NCBI RefSeq assembly: GCF_019649055.1 | Contig: NW_026570347.1 | Location: 186,001-250,000 of the forward strand | Direction: 5' to 3' | Length of the DNA: 64,000 nt | DNA from: Paramacrobiotus metropolitanus | Lineage: Eukaryota; Tardigrada; Eutardigrada; Parachela; Macrobiotidae | Shown: piece after piece, positions 35,559 to 48,656 of the stretch | Position numbering within the stretch: the first letter of the stretch is position 1 | How the letters are laid out: each line of letters opens with the position of its first letter | Program-made: the position numbers and the translations under genes | The notes under the pieces: model-generated | What the model saw: only the letters and a program-made list of their open reading frames with translations | What the model was told of the DNA's origin: nothing | Database searches by the model: none

Positions 35559-37785
35559 ATGGACGAAGACATACCAGTGATTTACGGAATCGATTTCCAG
35601 GTGCGTTTTCTGTCAAGTTGGAGAGTAGCTGTGACTTTTAAACGTTCTTCCTGGAGTTGTTTTCGTGCAGTCGGGTTGCGACGCATAGTTCTTTTTGTAA
35701 CAGGCGCGGTGCCTTGTGTCCTTGGCAGCTGAAAGCGATGCTGTACGATTTCTGATTGGTACGCAGTCGATTAAGCATGAAAATCAGGTGCGTTCGAGCT
35801 GGTGGGACTTCGCGTTGTTTTTGTTTAATTACCATTAGTGATTCGCAGCATTATAGTTTGGACCGTCCATCTGGTTTCTAGGTGCAACTGATTGATTTTG
35901 ACGAAGACACCAACGCGGTGACGCGCACCGTGTACGGGCATCCTAGCGGTGAGATCTGGCATCTCTCATGCTGTCCGTATGATGCGGATCTGTTCGCTGC
36001 GTGCTATAACGAGGGTAGGCGCAGTTCATTCTTCTGGGATTTTGCAGTTGCGCTACTTGGGCACTGATAGGTTGATTTGAACAGTGGATGGGCAGAAAAT
36101 TAATTCGCGTGCCGCATTGTGGAGGTTCCCCGCCACCCGATCATCACCGTCGCGATCCACGGCGTCTTCCGGCGACGATGCTCAAGGCGCCATAACACGA
36201 CTGGACAAAGTGCTCGACCTGAAAGATAAGGAGGGTGGTGATATTCAAGGGTACGTATGGCGCATTGTTTCGGTAGTTAGTGCTTTTGGGTAAATTGTGA
36301 TTGCCGTTGTTCACTCCTAACATGACACGTGGTAAATTTTTTAAACATTTTGTACGTCGAGTATTCAGGTCAGATTATTTCGCGCTAGGAGAATAAAAAT
36401 AATTTTTTCTTAATGTTTCAAGTATATGTATGTAACCGCTAAAGCAAGTATCTATGGTTTTTGAAAATTTGAGCTGTAACGTTTTGGCAGCGATGTCGGT
36501 TTTTAACTTGTGATCTAAGCGAAAACCCTGCGAAAATTACAAACTATCAAAATGATTAATTTTGACCAGCTTATACAAGGAGCTGCTTACTGTAGAAGCG
36601 ATTTGTGTGTCTTTTTTTATCTTCCACCGTTGGAAATTTGTTCTTTTTATTAGGGTAATTTGGGAACCTACATCATCTCAGAAGAAAATTATCACTCTGA
36701 AAACAAATGGCGTAGTGACATGGGAGGCGTCGAGCACATCGTCGTCTGCATTTACGGCAAGTGTTGTGGTTTTGCACATATTGCAAAATTTTATTGTATG
36801 TGTCATTGAATATTGATGCTTAGGAATCTTCCTCAATTTCTGTGGAAGGAAAAGGACATAACCGTATTACTAGCGCTAAATGGAGCCCCCATCATTCCAG
36901 CAATACTGTCGGATTATGTATGGAAACGTCTATCCGAGGTTTGGATTTACGATCTTCGAAGTGAGTCTAATAACCAAACGCCGCCCTTGATACAGTTGGT
37001 TGTTTTTTTAATCTTTGAAACAGTAATTGAAATTGATAACAAGCGTGCATCACTGCATACTGTTTTCAACCTTCAGTTACCGACATCTGGGTTGTATTTG
37101 TTAGCTGATGTTTGTTTTCTCTTCAGAACCAGCTATCTAATAGAAAATCCCCATGGATATATGGTGCGTCAAATAGATTTCAACCAAAACAAGCCCTATG
37201 ATCTGGCATCTTGTGGCGATGACTGCACTGCCAAGATTTGGGATACTAGGAATGTCGGCGCTCCTTTGCAGGTGCTTGATGGTGAGTTAATGCGTGAAAG
37301 TACAGTAACTCGGCTTTTATTGAATAACATAATTATTGCGTTATAGATCATTCTCATTGGGTATGGTGCGTAAAATACAATCCGTTCCACGATCAACTCC
37401 TCCTGACGTCCAGCAGCGATTCCCGGGTTATCTTAACTAGCGTTGCTTCGTTGTCATCGGAAACAGTTGCACATGTTAGTGACGAAGAAAACCGAGACGA
37501 AACAGAAAAGCACGAAAGGTAAAATAGATGGAATTCAGCGAATTTATTTTATTTGTTGGAATGACTAATTAGAAATATGTAGGTAGCTCTCAGTAATTAA
37601 AATAATGTATGTATATTTGCAGACTGGCCGATGGGGTGATTAATGTTTACGACGAACATGAAGACAGTGTATACGCATTGGACTGGTCATCAGCGGATCC
37701 CTGGACTTTTGCTAGTTTGAGTTACGATGGCCGTCTGGTAATAAACCGTGTGCCGCGTAATGTAAAATATCGCATTCTTTTATAA
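35559..37785 (+). CDS. EIPR1: EARP and GARP complex-interacting protein 1 (TSSC1), WD40 repeat protein
   Basis: WD40 beta-propeller protein that works with the GARP/EARP tethering complexes in endosomal recycling and dense-core vesicle traffic. Exons: 35559-35600, 35704-35787, 35882-36014, 36085-36250, 36654-36756, 36824-36960, 37127-37281, 37347-37518, 37623-37785. Phases agree and give 384 residues, nearly the length of human EIPR1 (387). Conservation is high throughout: [14 protein letters not shown] at the start, [75 protein letters not shown], and [20 protein letters not shown] near the end. The intron after 36756 uses a GC donor (GCAAGT); the flanking phases support it. An acidic loop ([15 protein letters not shown]) sits between the last propeller blades, as in the human protein. 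No defects seen. Confidence 0.96.
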
Positions 37786-38984
37786 GGTTTTTTTATGTAA
37801 ATTTGTTGCATATTTATTCTTTGATAAATAATTTACCTATGATTAAGAATTTTGTTTTATTATTTTTGAAATGTTGGAGCTCGTATTTGACATATGGCTA
37901 TACATAGTAACGTCCCGGTGGAGATAGAGCGTTAAATCTTTATGTTGAGGTTTGCGAATATACGGTTTAGTATTTAGACTGATATTTTAAATTCATTTAT
38001 GACTTCCAAGTTGTGGTATAATTTTATGGAGCGACATTTTGTTGAAATATAAAATACTGATGTGGATGCACAATATTTTTGCCTTGAAGCGTTAGGCTCC
38101 GGTTTGGACTTGCGCCAAACCCAGAATATACAAAAAATCAGCGGGTTTTTATGTGAATTTTTTTCTTTGCTGGTGCGGATTGTGGATCTGACTTCACGCG
38201 CTTTTACATATCAAGACTTCCGCACATATGTGCAGGATGCTGTGTACGACTTTAACCTGACCTTTTGTTGGCTAATCATTGATTAGCACGATGCGATAGC
38301 TCCTTTCTTGTTTGAACAAACAGTGCATTTAACTCCATACCGCAGCTGGCTTCCAGATGAAACTTCATCAGGAATGTTTTCCAATTGGCAGCACAAGAAA
38401 AAATCAATAACACAGGTCGGAGTTAGCTGTCAAGCGCTCGTAAACATTGATACTGTCGATTGGGTGGGATAATCAAACATCCCACATAAAAACACTGCCG
38501 CTGCTCTTACAGGTAACAATTATCGAGAGGCTTATCGATAAATAATAAACTCAATAGCCAACTCTAGATGAATTTATGCACTCTTCCTGTCGCGTACAAA
38601 TACAGCTATTTGTCGGGACTATGGACGCAGGTTAGCGGCATGTCAGGAAGAGCGCAGTTAGTATTGGAAGTCCCATTTCGTGACGCGGCTAGGCTGTATG
38701 TGACCGGTACGCTGTATTCCCTTGCCGGAAATCGGGATAATTACCGCTACTGTCACGACCAGCCAGGGTCAGGCTCGCTATTCCAGGATGTATCCATCTT
38801 TGCTATCGTTTGCGGTATTATAAATCTTGGATTTTATCACTGGTCAACAAGTTGTTTGTTACTGTGATCCTTCCTGAAAATGCTAGTTTTCGTTTAAAAC
38901 ACCGCATAGATCAATAAAAAATTATCGTTTTGATGTCGCAGCACTTACCAACAGTGTGAGGTGCCAAGTTTATTTTAAATCGGC
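37786..38984. other. Intergenic upstream of the guanylyl cyclase
   Basis: Between two same-strand genes. A 99-codon frame at 38568-38867 has no recognised domain. No TATA box could be assigned with confidence. Confidence 0.5.
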
Positions 38985-41900
38985 ATGGATGCGGTGCAGC
39001 GGATCAGCTGGGTTTTTGGATTTTTGTTGACGGCATCGTTGACGTTATGTCGTCTTCCTACCGATGATATTACTCCGAATTATCCTATACCGGGCTATCC
39101 GTACGTCTTAAACGTCACAATCCTTATTACACTTACAGTTGGTAAGCCATCCTGACACTGTCAAAAACTGCACTTTCTCGTAATGTTTGTGTTAGCTCCA
39201 AGCGGATTTGAGTTTTTGATAATATTAAGATGTGTTTTCTTAATAAGGTGACAAGAATTAGTTCTTATACTACCCCAGCAATCGTATTAGTAAGGAACGT
39301 AAGGTAGAATTCTGAACACTAAACTTTCAGTTAACTGTTAATTTACATTGTTTGCTTACTTTTACATGTATTACAGAGTAAGGGAATTAGATAAACACAT
39401 ATTCTTTAAGTTTTTATTGTTTAAACTGTTATTTACGTATTTTAATTTTATAAAGTAGATATGTACATGGGCGGTTTACAGGCGGGGCACTGCCGACAGA
39501 CCTGGGAAAAGCGGAGCGGCGCTGGAAATGGCCATTCGGGAAGCGCGAAAGAATATTGTTCCCAATGTAAACCTTCACTATCAGATTATTACACTGACAG
39601 GAATGGTTGGCTGTCCTGACGAAGAGAACCATGCAACGTATCTTATTACGAACTACGCTTTCGAAAAAGTCTCAGATAGTGGAGCGCCTCCCGTGGGATT
39701 GCTTTTAGGACCGGCATGTACCGGTGTGTCAGATACAGTGCACTACCATAAGTTAATTATTAATTAGCAGATGCTACATTGTACATTGCTCGTTGACGAA
39801 ATATGAAACTGTTAATTACTATAATAGTATACAGGTCCACACTTTATTGATCGGGCTAACAAATCATTAGCAGCCATAATCGTGATAACCATTTCCTAAA
39901 CGAAATTGCCAGATCTAGACAAAATTCTGTTGTTCGTCGTTTCTGGGTGCAGATATGGATCTTCCATTAATCAATTCGCAAGCTACTTCCGATTACTTTG
40001 ATGACCGGGTTGTTTTTAAAACCCTGACCCGCTTGGCGTACACAATGATCACTCTAGATGAATTTTCGTTGCGCGTTATGGATGCATTAAATTACACCAA
40101 TGACGCCATTATTTATGATGAAGTGATGCCCTGGTCACAGGTATGGTGCTTACCATTTATAGTGCAGAACGTGTTTGTAAATTATAGAGCTGCTGTATTC
40201 GACGTAACCAAAAGGGTATTAATTTTTCCGCGACTAGTTTTGGTTTTGATGTGGCATTTTCGTAAGGCTGATTTTGCATTTCTAAATGCTTGGAACATGG
40301 AATACGATAACTGTAATTTATCGCTTCTCTGTGCGACATATGGGAACTTTAACCGCATGTTCGAAAACAGTTATTGGTGGTTTTGAATCAGGTCACTGGT
40401 CAAGTTTATCAACGTGCACTGTACTACCGAGCACCACCGGCTCCTCACATGAATTCGCGAGCTTTTCCGTACAAGCCTGCGGACAAAGTGGACATGCGCC
40501 AAAATTACTGGATGCGTCCACCGAAGCGCGCGGTACACTTATTTCTTTTCCTGCTTCGTATCATTATTATTAGTGCTTTTTTCGAATTTCTGATGTGACT
40601 TTGGTTTATACGAATGCATTTCGCGTATAGTTATCATGGTTCTGGCCCCCGCACTCGTGGTTCGACAGTGGATGGTAAGAACTCATCTAATTTCTAAGGT
40701 CACTGTATGGTTTGGTGCAGTGAAAAGTAGTTTACAACTGTAAACGTTCTTAGAAATATTATAAATTTCTTGCCCGAAATTCCTGCTTTGCATCCATTGC
40801 AGCTAACAGCGTTCGATATGGGGATGTGCAATGGAGATTATGTAAGAATCTTTGAAAGATTGCGAGGCGTTTTTTTCGTGACTTAGATCATGAAACGTTA
40901 GACGTTCATAATAATAGCGTTGACTTCCTCTGTTTTCCGGCCTTACAACTGATTTTTGCGAATTCTTGTAAATTCGTTCCTGAGATTTACCGGTATTTTT
41001 GTTGTACTGTGCATCATTTATCTTAACTGTTTTTGTAGTTGTTCATTACCTATGAATGGTTTCGCAGTCCTTATTTCGGCGAATATACTTGGCAGTATTA
41101 CGACAACCGCGACGCGGTGGGTTCGCTGTTTTGTGATGTTTTTATGAAAATTCCTGTATCCTAATTCCTAAATATTATTTAAATGTAAGGATGCCCGAGC
41201 GGCGTACCGTGTATTATTAAAAATCACTTCGACCGAATACTGGACGGATCCGGTATTCATGAAATGGTCGGACGAGGTCAAACGGCTAGCTGAAGAGCGA
41301 TTTGGATACACCTATGGCCCTAATGAAACCGTATGTACTGCCACGCTGAAAAACGTCTCAAGCTTAATTTAGTAATTAGATGTGTTTTTCTGCAAGATAT
41401 CTGATTCACAAATATGTATAACTATGAAAAAATAATTTTCCGCATGTATTGGCATGAGGATATGCTCCGCTGTTCCTGACCTTATTAGATTTTCATATTA
41501 CCGTCTGCACTTTAGGTTGCTCCCTCGGTAACCGGCATGCACGATGGGATAATACTATATGCAACCGCTCTGAATGAAACCCTAGCTGCCGGTCAGGACC
41601 CCTTCAACGGGACGCTCCTGACCAAACGGATGTGGGGGAAAACCATTCCCAGTCCCGAAGGAAAGCTCAAAGTGCGCTCTATTGGCGTTAAAGATCAGAG
41701 CTTCAGTCTTCGTCGAGTGGACGATGTTACGGGCAACTGGATTGTTAGTATTGATACTCGCTTAAATTTCCGTCGCCAGTGTGTGATACAGTTACTCTGG
41801 CTTTTAATAAATTTGTCGAAATTCTGTACAGACGGTAATGGATTACGACGGGGTAACAGGGATATTTCGCCCTAATGTGCGACCCATCAAATGGGTAAAT

Positions 41901-44900
41901 GACAAACCGCTTCCGCCCAATGAGCCGGAATGTGGATTCCGAAATGACAAGCCGGAATGTCTTCTACGCGCCAGTAAATCCATATTTTTCTGTTAACAAC
42001 CTAGATTTTTTCTATTTTATTCGAAAGCAGTTGTGTTTTTAAATACTTTATTGGTGTTTCGTTTATCCCAGTTTGTTTTAAAACACTGATTCTTGTAGGT
42101 CGTATGACGACGGTAATTATTGCGGTCGTCGGAGCCGGTGTTCTTGTGCTGATCATCGTTTGCGTCATAATTTTCATTATCAGCAGGTGAGAAAGATAGT
42201 GGCTGCGATAAAAAATACGCGCAGTAAGGTCACACTCTTCACAGGAAGAGGAAGTTTGAGGCAGCACTCCAGGATGACTGGTGGAAAGTATCGCATCAGC
42301 ACGTCAAAATGCGCATGAAAGGCGAGGGATCGTCAGTTTCCATTGCATCGCGCGCCAGTGCCAAGCCAACTTCAATGATGTCCCATGATAGTGACGTACG
42401 CTATTGCTTTTGCATTTTGTGCTTTAACTGGCTATTTTTCTGGCCTGAATGTATTATGTTTCTTTTTAATTCGGGCTTTTTCGAAAAGATGGATCGGTAG
42501 CTGCAGCCGCTTTATTCTGCGTATTTCTGGATCAGCTGTAAAGTTTTCTGTCTTTAAAGTCATATTTTGTCGCATACCGGCATACGAAAATTTAGCTTTT
42601 AACCTACCGGGATTATATTAAGCAATTTGTTTTTGCAGAATGAACCGAAAACGTTACAAGTCGGGCGGTACCAAGGGAAGCTGGTGTTTGTAAAGCCCGT
42701 GGGCGCTCGAATAGTTGTTAACCGCGACTATCTCGTGTGGGTCAATAAGGTACGTACGTGCTAAAAACGGAAGATATTAAAGGTGATTTCAGTATCTCAT
42801 GCCTTTCTTTGGATACTATGTTATTTTAAACTGCAGTTATGTTATTTTTATTGTGTTTTAAATTTAAATGGAACTAATACATACTAGTGCGTTATAAGGG
42901 GTTACAATTACAAAATATTACAGTACTCATAGCGTGTTTAATTTAGTGAGGCAATATGGCTACTGTTTTTTTACAGCTTCGGGGATTGAATCACGATAAT
43001 CTGAATCGGTTGGTGGGTGTCTGCACGGATTTTGACCATGAAGCAATTCTGACGGAATACTGCGTTAAGAGCAGCCTTTCTGATTTGGTGCAAAACGATT
43101 CCGTCAATTTGGACTGGTCATTCAAATTTTCCTTGATTTCCGATATGGTTACCGTAAGAATGTGCTTTTAAATGGTGTAACAATCTTTTAAAAGCATTTG
43201 GTAGTTTCATCATTTTATGTTTTGCAAAGCTGTTTGTGAATATGGATTTTACTAATAGGGAATGGAATTTTTACACTCATCTTTTGTGCACTCCTTTGGC
43301 TATCTACACAGTTCGAATTGTGTAATCGATGGTCGTTTTGTCCTGAAGATTACCGACTTCCATCTGCCAATGCTACGACCAAAAAATTATGCATTAAATT
43401 CGTATCCATCAGGGGAAGATATTAATTACAAAGCCCTGTTATGGCGTGCACCGGAACATCTTCGCTCGCCTATGCTGCCTGCCGGAACGCAGAAGGGTGA
43501 TGTCTACAGTGCCGGGATTATCCTTCAGGAGATAGCGGCGCGAAGTGATCCATACTTTGACTCGGAAAGCACCATGACCTATGAGGAAATTATTAACCGA
43601 GTAGCTGCCATAGAAAAACCGCCATTTCGGCCGAAAATTGTCGCAGAAGGTATAATGCGTTAGTACATAGTTAGGACGACCTCGGAATTGGTATCCTCTC
43701 TTTTTCGAATTACTTTGGAAGTTTGTCAATGAATGCTATTAGACGAGATGGCGGAGCTGTTGGAAAATTTGCAATGTCGCTGCTAAAACCTAGATGAAGT
43801 GGTTATTGAAGCGGTACTGAAATGCTGTCATCAGATTTTAACAAAATTTGGTAGATAAAGCTCAAGCTACCTTAGCTACGAAACTTTTTTTGACAGCGTT
43901 TCACGTTAACTTCAGAAAGCCGTACATGAAAATACGACTTTCGCTATATACAGATACAGTATGAATAGTCAGTGCATTTTTCATAGCTGTTTTCAAATGG
44001 TGTAACCTCTGGTCTGTTTTTACCTGAATTTTGTTTGCATAGGTTATGTTTTGTTTTGTTTTCAAGCTCAGTAGAAGCCGTAGCTTTTTTTGCTTTAAGA
44101 GCACTCGGTTGAAACGGTAAGTACACTATATATTTTTTGGAGGTTTGCAAAAATCGTATATGTAGAATAACAGCAAGCTTATATTTTCAGGTGTACCGCG
44201 GGAAATTCTTCAAATTTCCGAATGGTGTTGGAAAGAAATTCCTGAAGAGCGTCCAACATTTCATGGCATTCGATTGGCTCTAAAAGCCAGTAAGTACATG
44301 AAGGAAGGTAACATTATGGATAATCTCCTGAGACGGATGGAGAAATACGCACAAGACCTGGAAGCACTTGTGGCTGAGCGCACCAGCGAGTTTTTTGAAG
44401 AGAAACGCAAAGCGGAAGAATTGCTGTATCAAGTCATGCCTAAGTATGCCGGGGTTGTTTTATTTATATTAAGAACTATTACAGCATCATTACAGCTTGA
44501 ATTAACTTCGAACATAATGGGTAATCGCGTATTGCTTTTCAGAGCGATTGCAGATGTTTTAAAAGTCGGCGGTTACTTTCCACCGGAAGCCTTCGAAAGT
44601 GTGACGGTAAACTTTGGTTGCAGGAAGAAAACCATTGAAACCGATTAAAAACGGTTCTTAACGACTTTTGCAGATTTATTTCAGCGATATTGTTGGATTT
44701 ATTACACTGTCATCACAAAGCACGCCGTTTGAGCTTGTGGCATTTTTGAATGACGTGTTAGTATACATCAAACTTCTATAAATATATATATATGTTTGAT
44801 TATTTACGGATTCGTTTTACGGACTCTTTTAGGTGTTCTACTCTTGTTTTTTCTACGGTAGCACTTTTAATTGCATTTCTACAAACTTTGCACTCGATAA

Positions 44901-46136
44901 AGTTTTGTTTTTTAATATTATTATTGAATTTTTATGAAAAAGTTTCCGGCAACGTGTTTATTTTTGTCATTGCAGGTATACTCTTTTTGATGAGTTAATT
45001 GGCCTTTTCGATGCATACAAAGTGGAAACTATTTCCGATACGTACATGGTACGCCACTTCACACACACATGTACATAAAAGCTACTGCTATATATGCTGA
45101 CTTGTGAATATCGTACCTGCAACGGCAGAGCCACCGTTAATACTAAAAACGGTAAATTTTCAGGTGGCTAGTGGACTTCCTATTAGAAATGGCTCTCGGC
45201 ATGCATCGGAGATTTGCAAAATGGCGCTGAAGTTTTTAGAGGAGGCGGTGAGTTTCCGTATACAGCATCGACCGGACATGAAGTTAAAGCTGCGCATTGG
45301 GATCAATTCGGGTAAGTGTCGGGTGATTTGTTCGTTTCAAATAAGGCTTGTAAGCTGATTGTTAATAAAATCAACTCTAATTAATACGGAATATAGGCGG
45401 TTAGGAACTTCAGAAAAGCTAACTAAAGTAATACTTTTTCTTATTATTTGGTGAAACTTATTTTCTAACTTCGGGAAAATTATACAAGCCATTCTTTGAC
45501 AGGGCCTTGTGCTGCTGGGGTCGTGGGATTAAAGATGCCCAGATATTGCTTGTAAGAGAATAACGAATTTTGATGTCTTACTTAATACATGCTTAAGCTT
45601 GTACTGCGTTTCTTGCAGATTTGGTGATACAGTAAATACGGCATCCAGAATGGAATCTACGGGAGAAGGTAATTTGTTACTGTGTTACAAATGTTCTTTG
45701 TGTTACTAAAAATAATTATGACTTGATTCACTAAGCATCGTTTATTCTGCTACGGTTTCCCGTTTGAGTTTGTCGTAATGTTAGCGTAGCCTTAATTTTG
45801 GACGATTACGATTATTTTATGCGGTTTAAAGAGTTATGGTGCATGCGGATGAATCCGAAATTTAAGCTTAATTAGACTTTTTTGGCAGGATTGAAGGTTC
45901 AAATTAGTGACACGACCAAGGCCCTGCTGGATCAGTTCGACGGTTTCGAGACCGAAATGCGCGGAGAAATCGAAGTTAAGGGAAAAGGAAAGCACACAAC
46001 ATATTGGTTGCTCCGCTACACTGGACCTCCCGTGAGACGACGCACATCCACCATCGCGTCTGACCATTCAATCCGAAAGACAGTGGGCAGCTTAAAAAAA
46101 GAAGGCTCTCATAATTTAACCGCTAACCACTTTTGA
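38985..46136 (+). CDS. Receptor guanylyl cyclase
   Basis: Single-pass membrane enzyme converting GTP to cGMP. Exons: 38985-39141, 39482-39723, 39953-40140, 40392-40532, 40631-40674, 40803-40841, 41039-41116, 41190-41330, 41516-41743, 41832-41973, 42099-42186, 42245-42395, 42639-42749, 42977-43147, 43259-43649, 44191-44443, 44543-44606, 44674-44756, 44976-45048, 45164-45311, 45503-45551, 45619-45668, 45889-46136; about 1,093 residues. Order: signal peptide, ANF-receptor ligand domain (GALPTD, NDAIIYDE, LVVRQWMLTAFDMGMCNGDY), transmembrane helix in exon 11, pseudokinase (SSNCVIDGRFVLKITDF, WRAPEHLRSP, KGDVYSAGIIL), coiled-coil dimerisation segment, class III cyclase. Catalytic residues are present: metal Asp in YFSDIVGF and in VETISDTYM, base-selecting Glu and Cys (VET, RYCLFGD), and NTASRMES. 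Two ligand-domain exons need one extra A in AAAA runs (39507-39510 and 40501-40504); with both, every phase fits. The acceptor of the fourth exon could instead be 40371. Confidence 0.94.
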
Positions 46137-48206
46137 ACGTGGCATTTCAAACTTGATACGTATTGATAATTTTTACTATAACAATAAGACCGTTTTGTTA
46201 GTAAATTTAAGTGTTGTCCCCCCTGTAAATGGCAACTCAGATACAATAATGGACAATATTGTTTACTTGTTGAGTTTGAATAGTGTTTTCGTTCCTAAAA
46301 TTTAACTGCAGAGTGAACAAATGTAAAAAGATTTCCATGAAATTTTGATTTGAGTGAAATTGTCACAAAAATGTGCTAAATTACCGGTAAATACTTGTCA
46401 GCTTGTACTCGTATGGGAAATTGTCAGATGCGACAAAATCAGTTATGAAATAACATGTGTCAGGTAAAGCTCACTGTATCCATAATAAATGACTGACGCA
46501 AATCATCGTCGCTGTTTTTTGTTTGATTACAGCGCACGCGTAAGGTCAACAAGGAAGGCTCTGAACCAGAAGAAGTTTGAAAGTTTTGTAAAATAATGAG
46601 AATCGTTACATTGATTTTACTGTAGTGGCGTACACAGAGCGGGGCCAAATAGCAGTGACCGGAAATATGCCAGTTTAACAGGTGCACAGAATCACACGTT
46701 ATTGTTAAGATCAGTGTGAGCAGTGCAACGGTATGCAGCTGTTGGTATTTGACAGGATTTGCTCGGTTTTACAACAAGCCCCACTGCTTCAGCTAGTTAA
46801 GCACTGTTGTTGAAGGGATAGAATACGGGAACGGACGTTATTTGGGCATTCTTACCATATAAACGAAAAAGATGAAACGAGCCAGGTGGTCACCATCCGG
46901 TACGCTTTCCCACGCGGAATCCCAAGGAAAAACGAATCAATCTCATGTTTATGAGTTCAATATGTCTTTGTTGAACTAGATGCCGACTGCCGGCGACTGG
47001 GCACATGATATAATGATACGTTAAAATTTGCTCACCCATCATCGCATACAGTATTTGTCAAAACAGTGAAATGATCTACCCATGCAGCAACATATATGGG
47101 AGATAGTACAATTCGATGGCTAAATATTATAAGTAATAGATGAGTGAATATGTTAAATACTGGTCGCAGTTTTGAAAAACAGCGTTACAACAGAATTATC
47201 TGATCATGATCGCAATGACCATGCATGAGCATTTGTTATAAAAAATTAAAGCTAATTTTTACTTGGATGCTATAAAAAAGCGCTTGATCAGGAATCAATA
47301 TTACATAAAATAAAATTTAAAGAAAACTTTGTAGTATTTCATATGTTAGAATAGAGGTAGCGAAATGAGACAATTTTAATTTTTATCCGTGTAGCTGACG
47401 GTTATCTATTGTATGTGCAGATCAAATGCAACTAGCTACCGGTATACAGACTGTACTAGTACTTGTCGGTTTTTGTTCTCACTACACTGCTGTATTGTGG
47501 GAAAGCGAAACTGCCATACTAAAGTACGTTTCGTAGTTTGCATCCGAGAGGTTGTTTGAGGATTCACGGTGCGTCTGCTGATTGACCACGTTAGACCGTA
47601 GTTTTTAATGTAAAATTTAATGCAGTTTAAAGTTGATGTTATCAAATGAAAATAGTTCTGAACTTGTATCTATTCGCCTTGTTTTTATTAAGTAATATAA
47701 AACATTTCTTTTGTACACAGGGGCTACATATTGTACATAAGAATACTCGCTCATCTACAATACATACTTCTACCTATTCGATCAACAATACCGCAAAAAT
47801 GCGGCCAGTGATTTGGAAGAGTGAGAACTGTTCGTAAATTCGCTTATGTTTTCGCAGAGCTATTACAAATAATTGACAGAGTGTGTGAGTGGAAATGTTA
47901 AAGAACCACTTAATGCTTCGTAGCTAACCAACCGTAACCACAACCGCAACAATATATGCATGAACCTTTTTATACCGATTTTTCCATCCAAGGACAAAAT
48001 CTCGTAAATCAGTAGAACTGCTGAACATTAACCAGAAATTATCGTGTTATAAGGTTCGACATCATATAATTATGACACTGACAGCCACAATAAACCACAG
48101 AAGATAACGAGAAAACTTTTGCGTTCGAATGTACAGTAAAAAATGTCAGTGTTAAAGGATACAACTATAGTATACTATAGATATAACAATCACCATCCAA
48201 TGTACA
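46137..48206. other. Intergenic between convergent genes
   Basis: AT-rich. A 63-codon frame at 47646-47837 starts with a hydrophobic stretch but has no other support. A perfect 16-bp palindrome, CTATAGTATACTATAG, lies at 48165-48180. No gene recognised. Confidence 0.5.
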
Positions 48207-48656
48207 CTACCGGCGTTTGTCACAACTAGACATGCTGAGGTCTATGGTGGCCGGCCAACCGTTCTGCAGGCAAATGGGATTAGGCAGGCGCACTGCATCG
48301 TTTGCGATAACATCACGTGGCGGCTCTGATGCAACAGGTGGAGCGGCGCGGTGCTTCCTAATAATTTCTTCACGAAGGAGCAAGACTTGTGGTACAAGAA
48401 AGGCAGCTGCGGGATGCAGGAATATCCTAGCCTCCAACTCCTCGATATGGCGAGCTGCCGCGAGAACGATGTCGGCGTCCGTGCAAGAAGGGGATTTCTG
48501 CACACGCGGGACGGCTTTCTTGAGATTCTTCAGAACACACTTCATTTCCGTATTAACCGATGGCTTCCTTTTATGGCACTTCCTCCTTCGAGCGGCAGAA
48601 GTAGATGAGCGAATGGGGAAACGGTTCTTCAAGGCGGAAATCTTCCCGGGATTCAT
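48207..48656 (-). CDS. Divergent Id/emc-like HLH protein
   Basis: Single-exon HLH protein of 149 residues from the ATG at 48656; an upstream in-frame ATG at 48776 would add 40 residues that look like leader sequence. The helix-loop-helix is at about residues 36-80: EMKCVLKNLKKAVPRVQKSP, a short loop, then ADIVLAAARHIEELEARI. It is preceded by Arg/Lys-rich RRRKCHKRKPS, which is not a normal DNA-contacting basic region. Id proteins lack DNA binding and sequester bHLH partners in the nucleus. The segment after the HLH (FLHPAAAFLVPQVLLLREEI) aligns with the same position in the HLH protein at 54.4 kb (FHPEAENLCTGLNYLRISL), supporting common ancestry. The C-terminus is long and unlike the others. 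It could be a diverged, specialised paralogue; partner choice is unknown. Confidence 0.72.
   Translation of the reverse strand: MNPGKISALKNRFPIRSSTSAARRRKCHKRKPSVNTEMKCVLKNLKKAVPRVQKSPSCTDADIVLAAARHIEELEARIFLHPAAAFLVPQVLLLREEIIRKHRAAPPVASEPPRDVIANDAVRLPNPICLQNGWPATIDLSMSSCDKRR

Noticed and set aside
38568-38867. 99-codon open frame before the guanylyl cyclase
   Set aside because: No domain, no splice logic, no similarity I recognise.
47646-47837. 63-codon frame with a hydrophobic start resembling a signal peptide
   Set aside because: AT-rich region makes such runs common; no downstream exon or family match.
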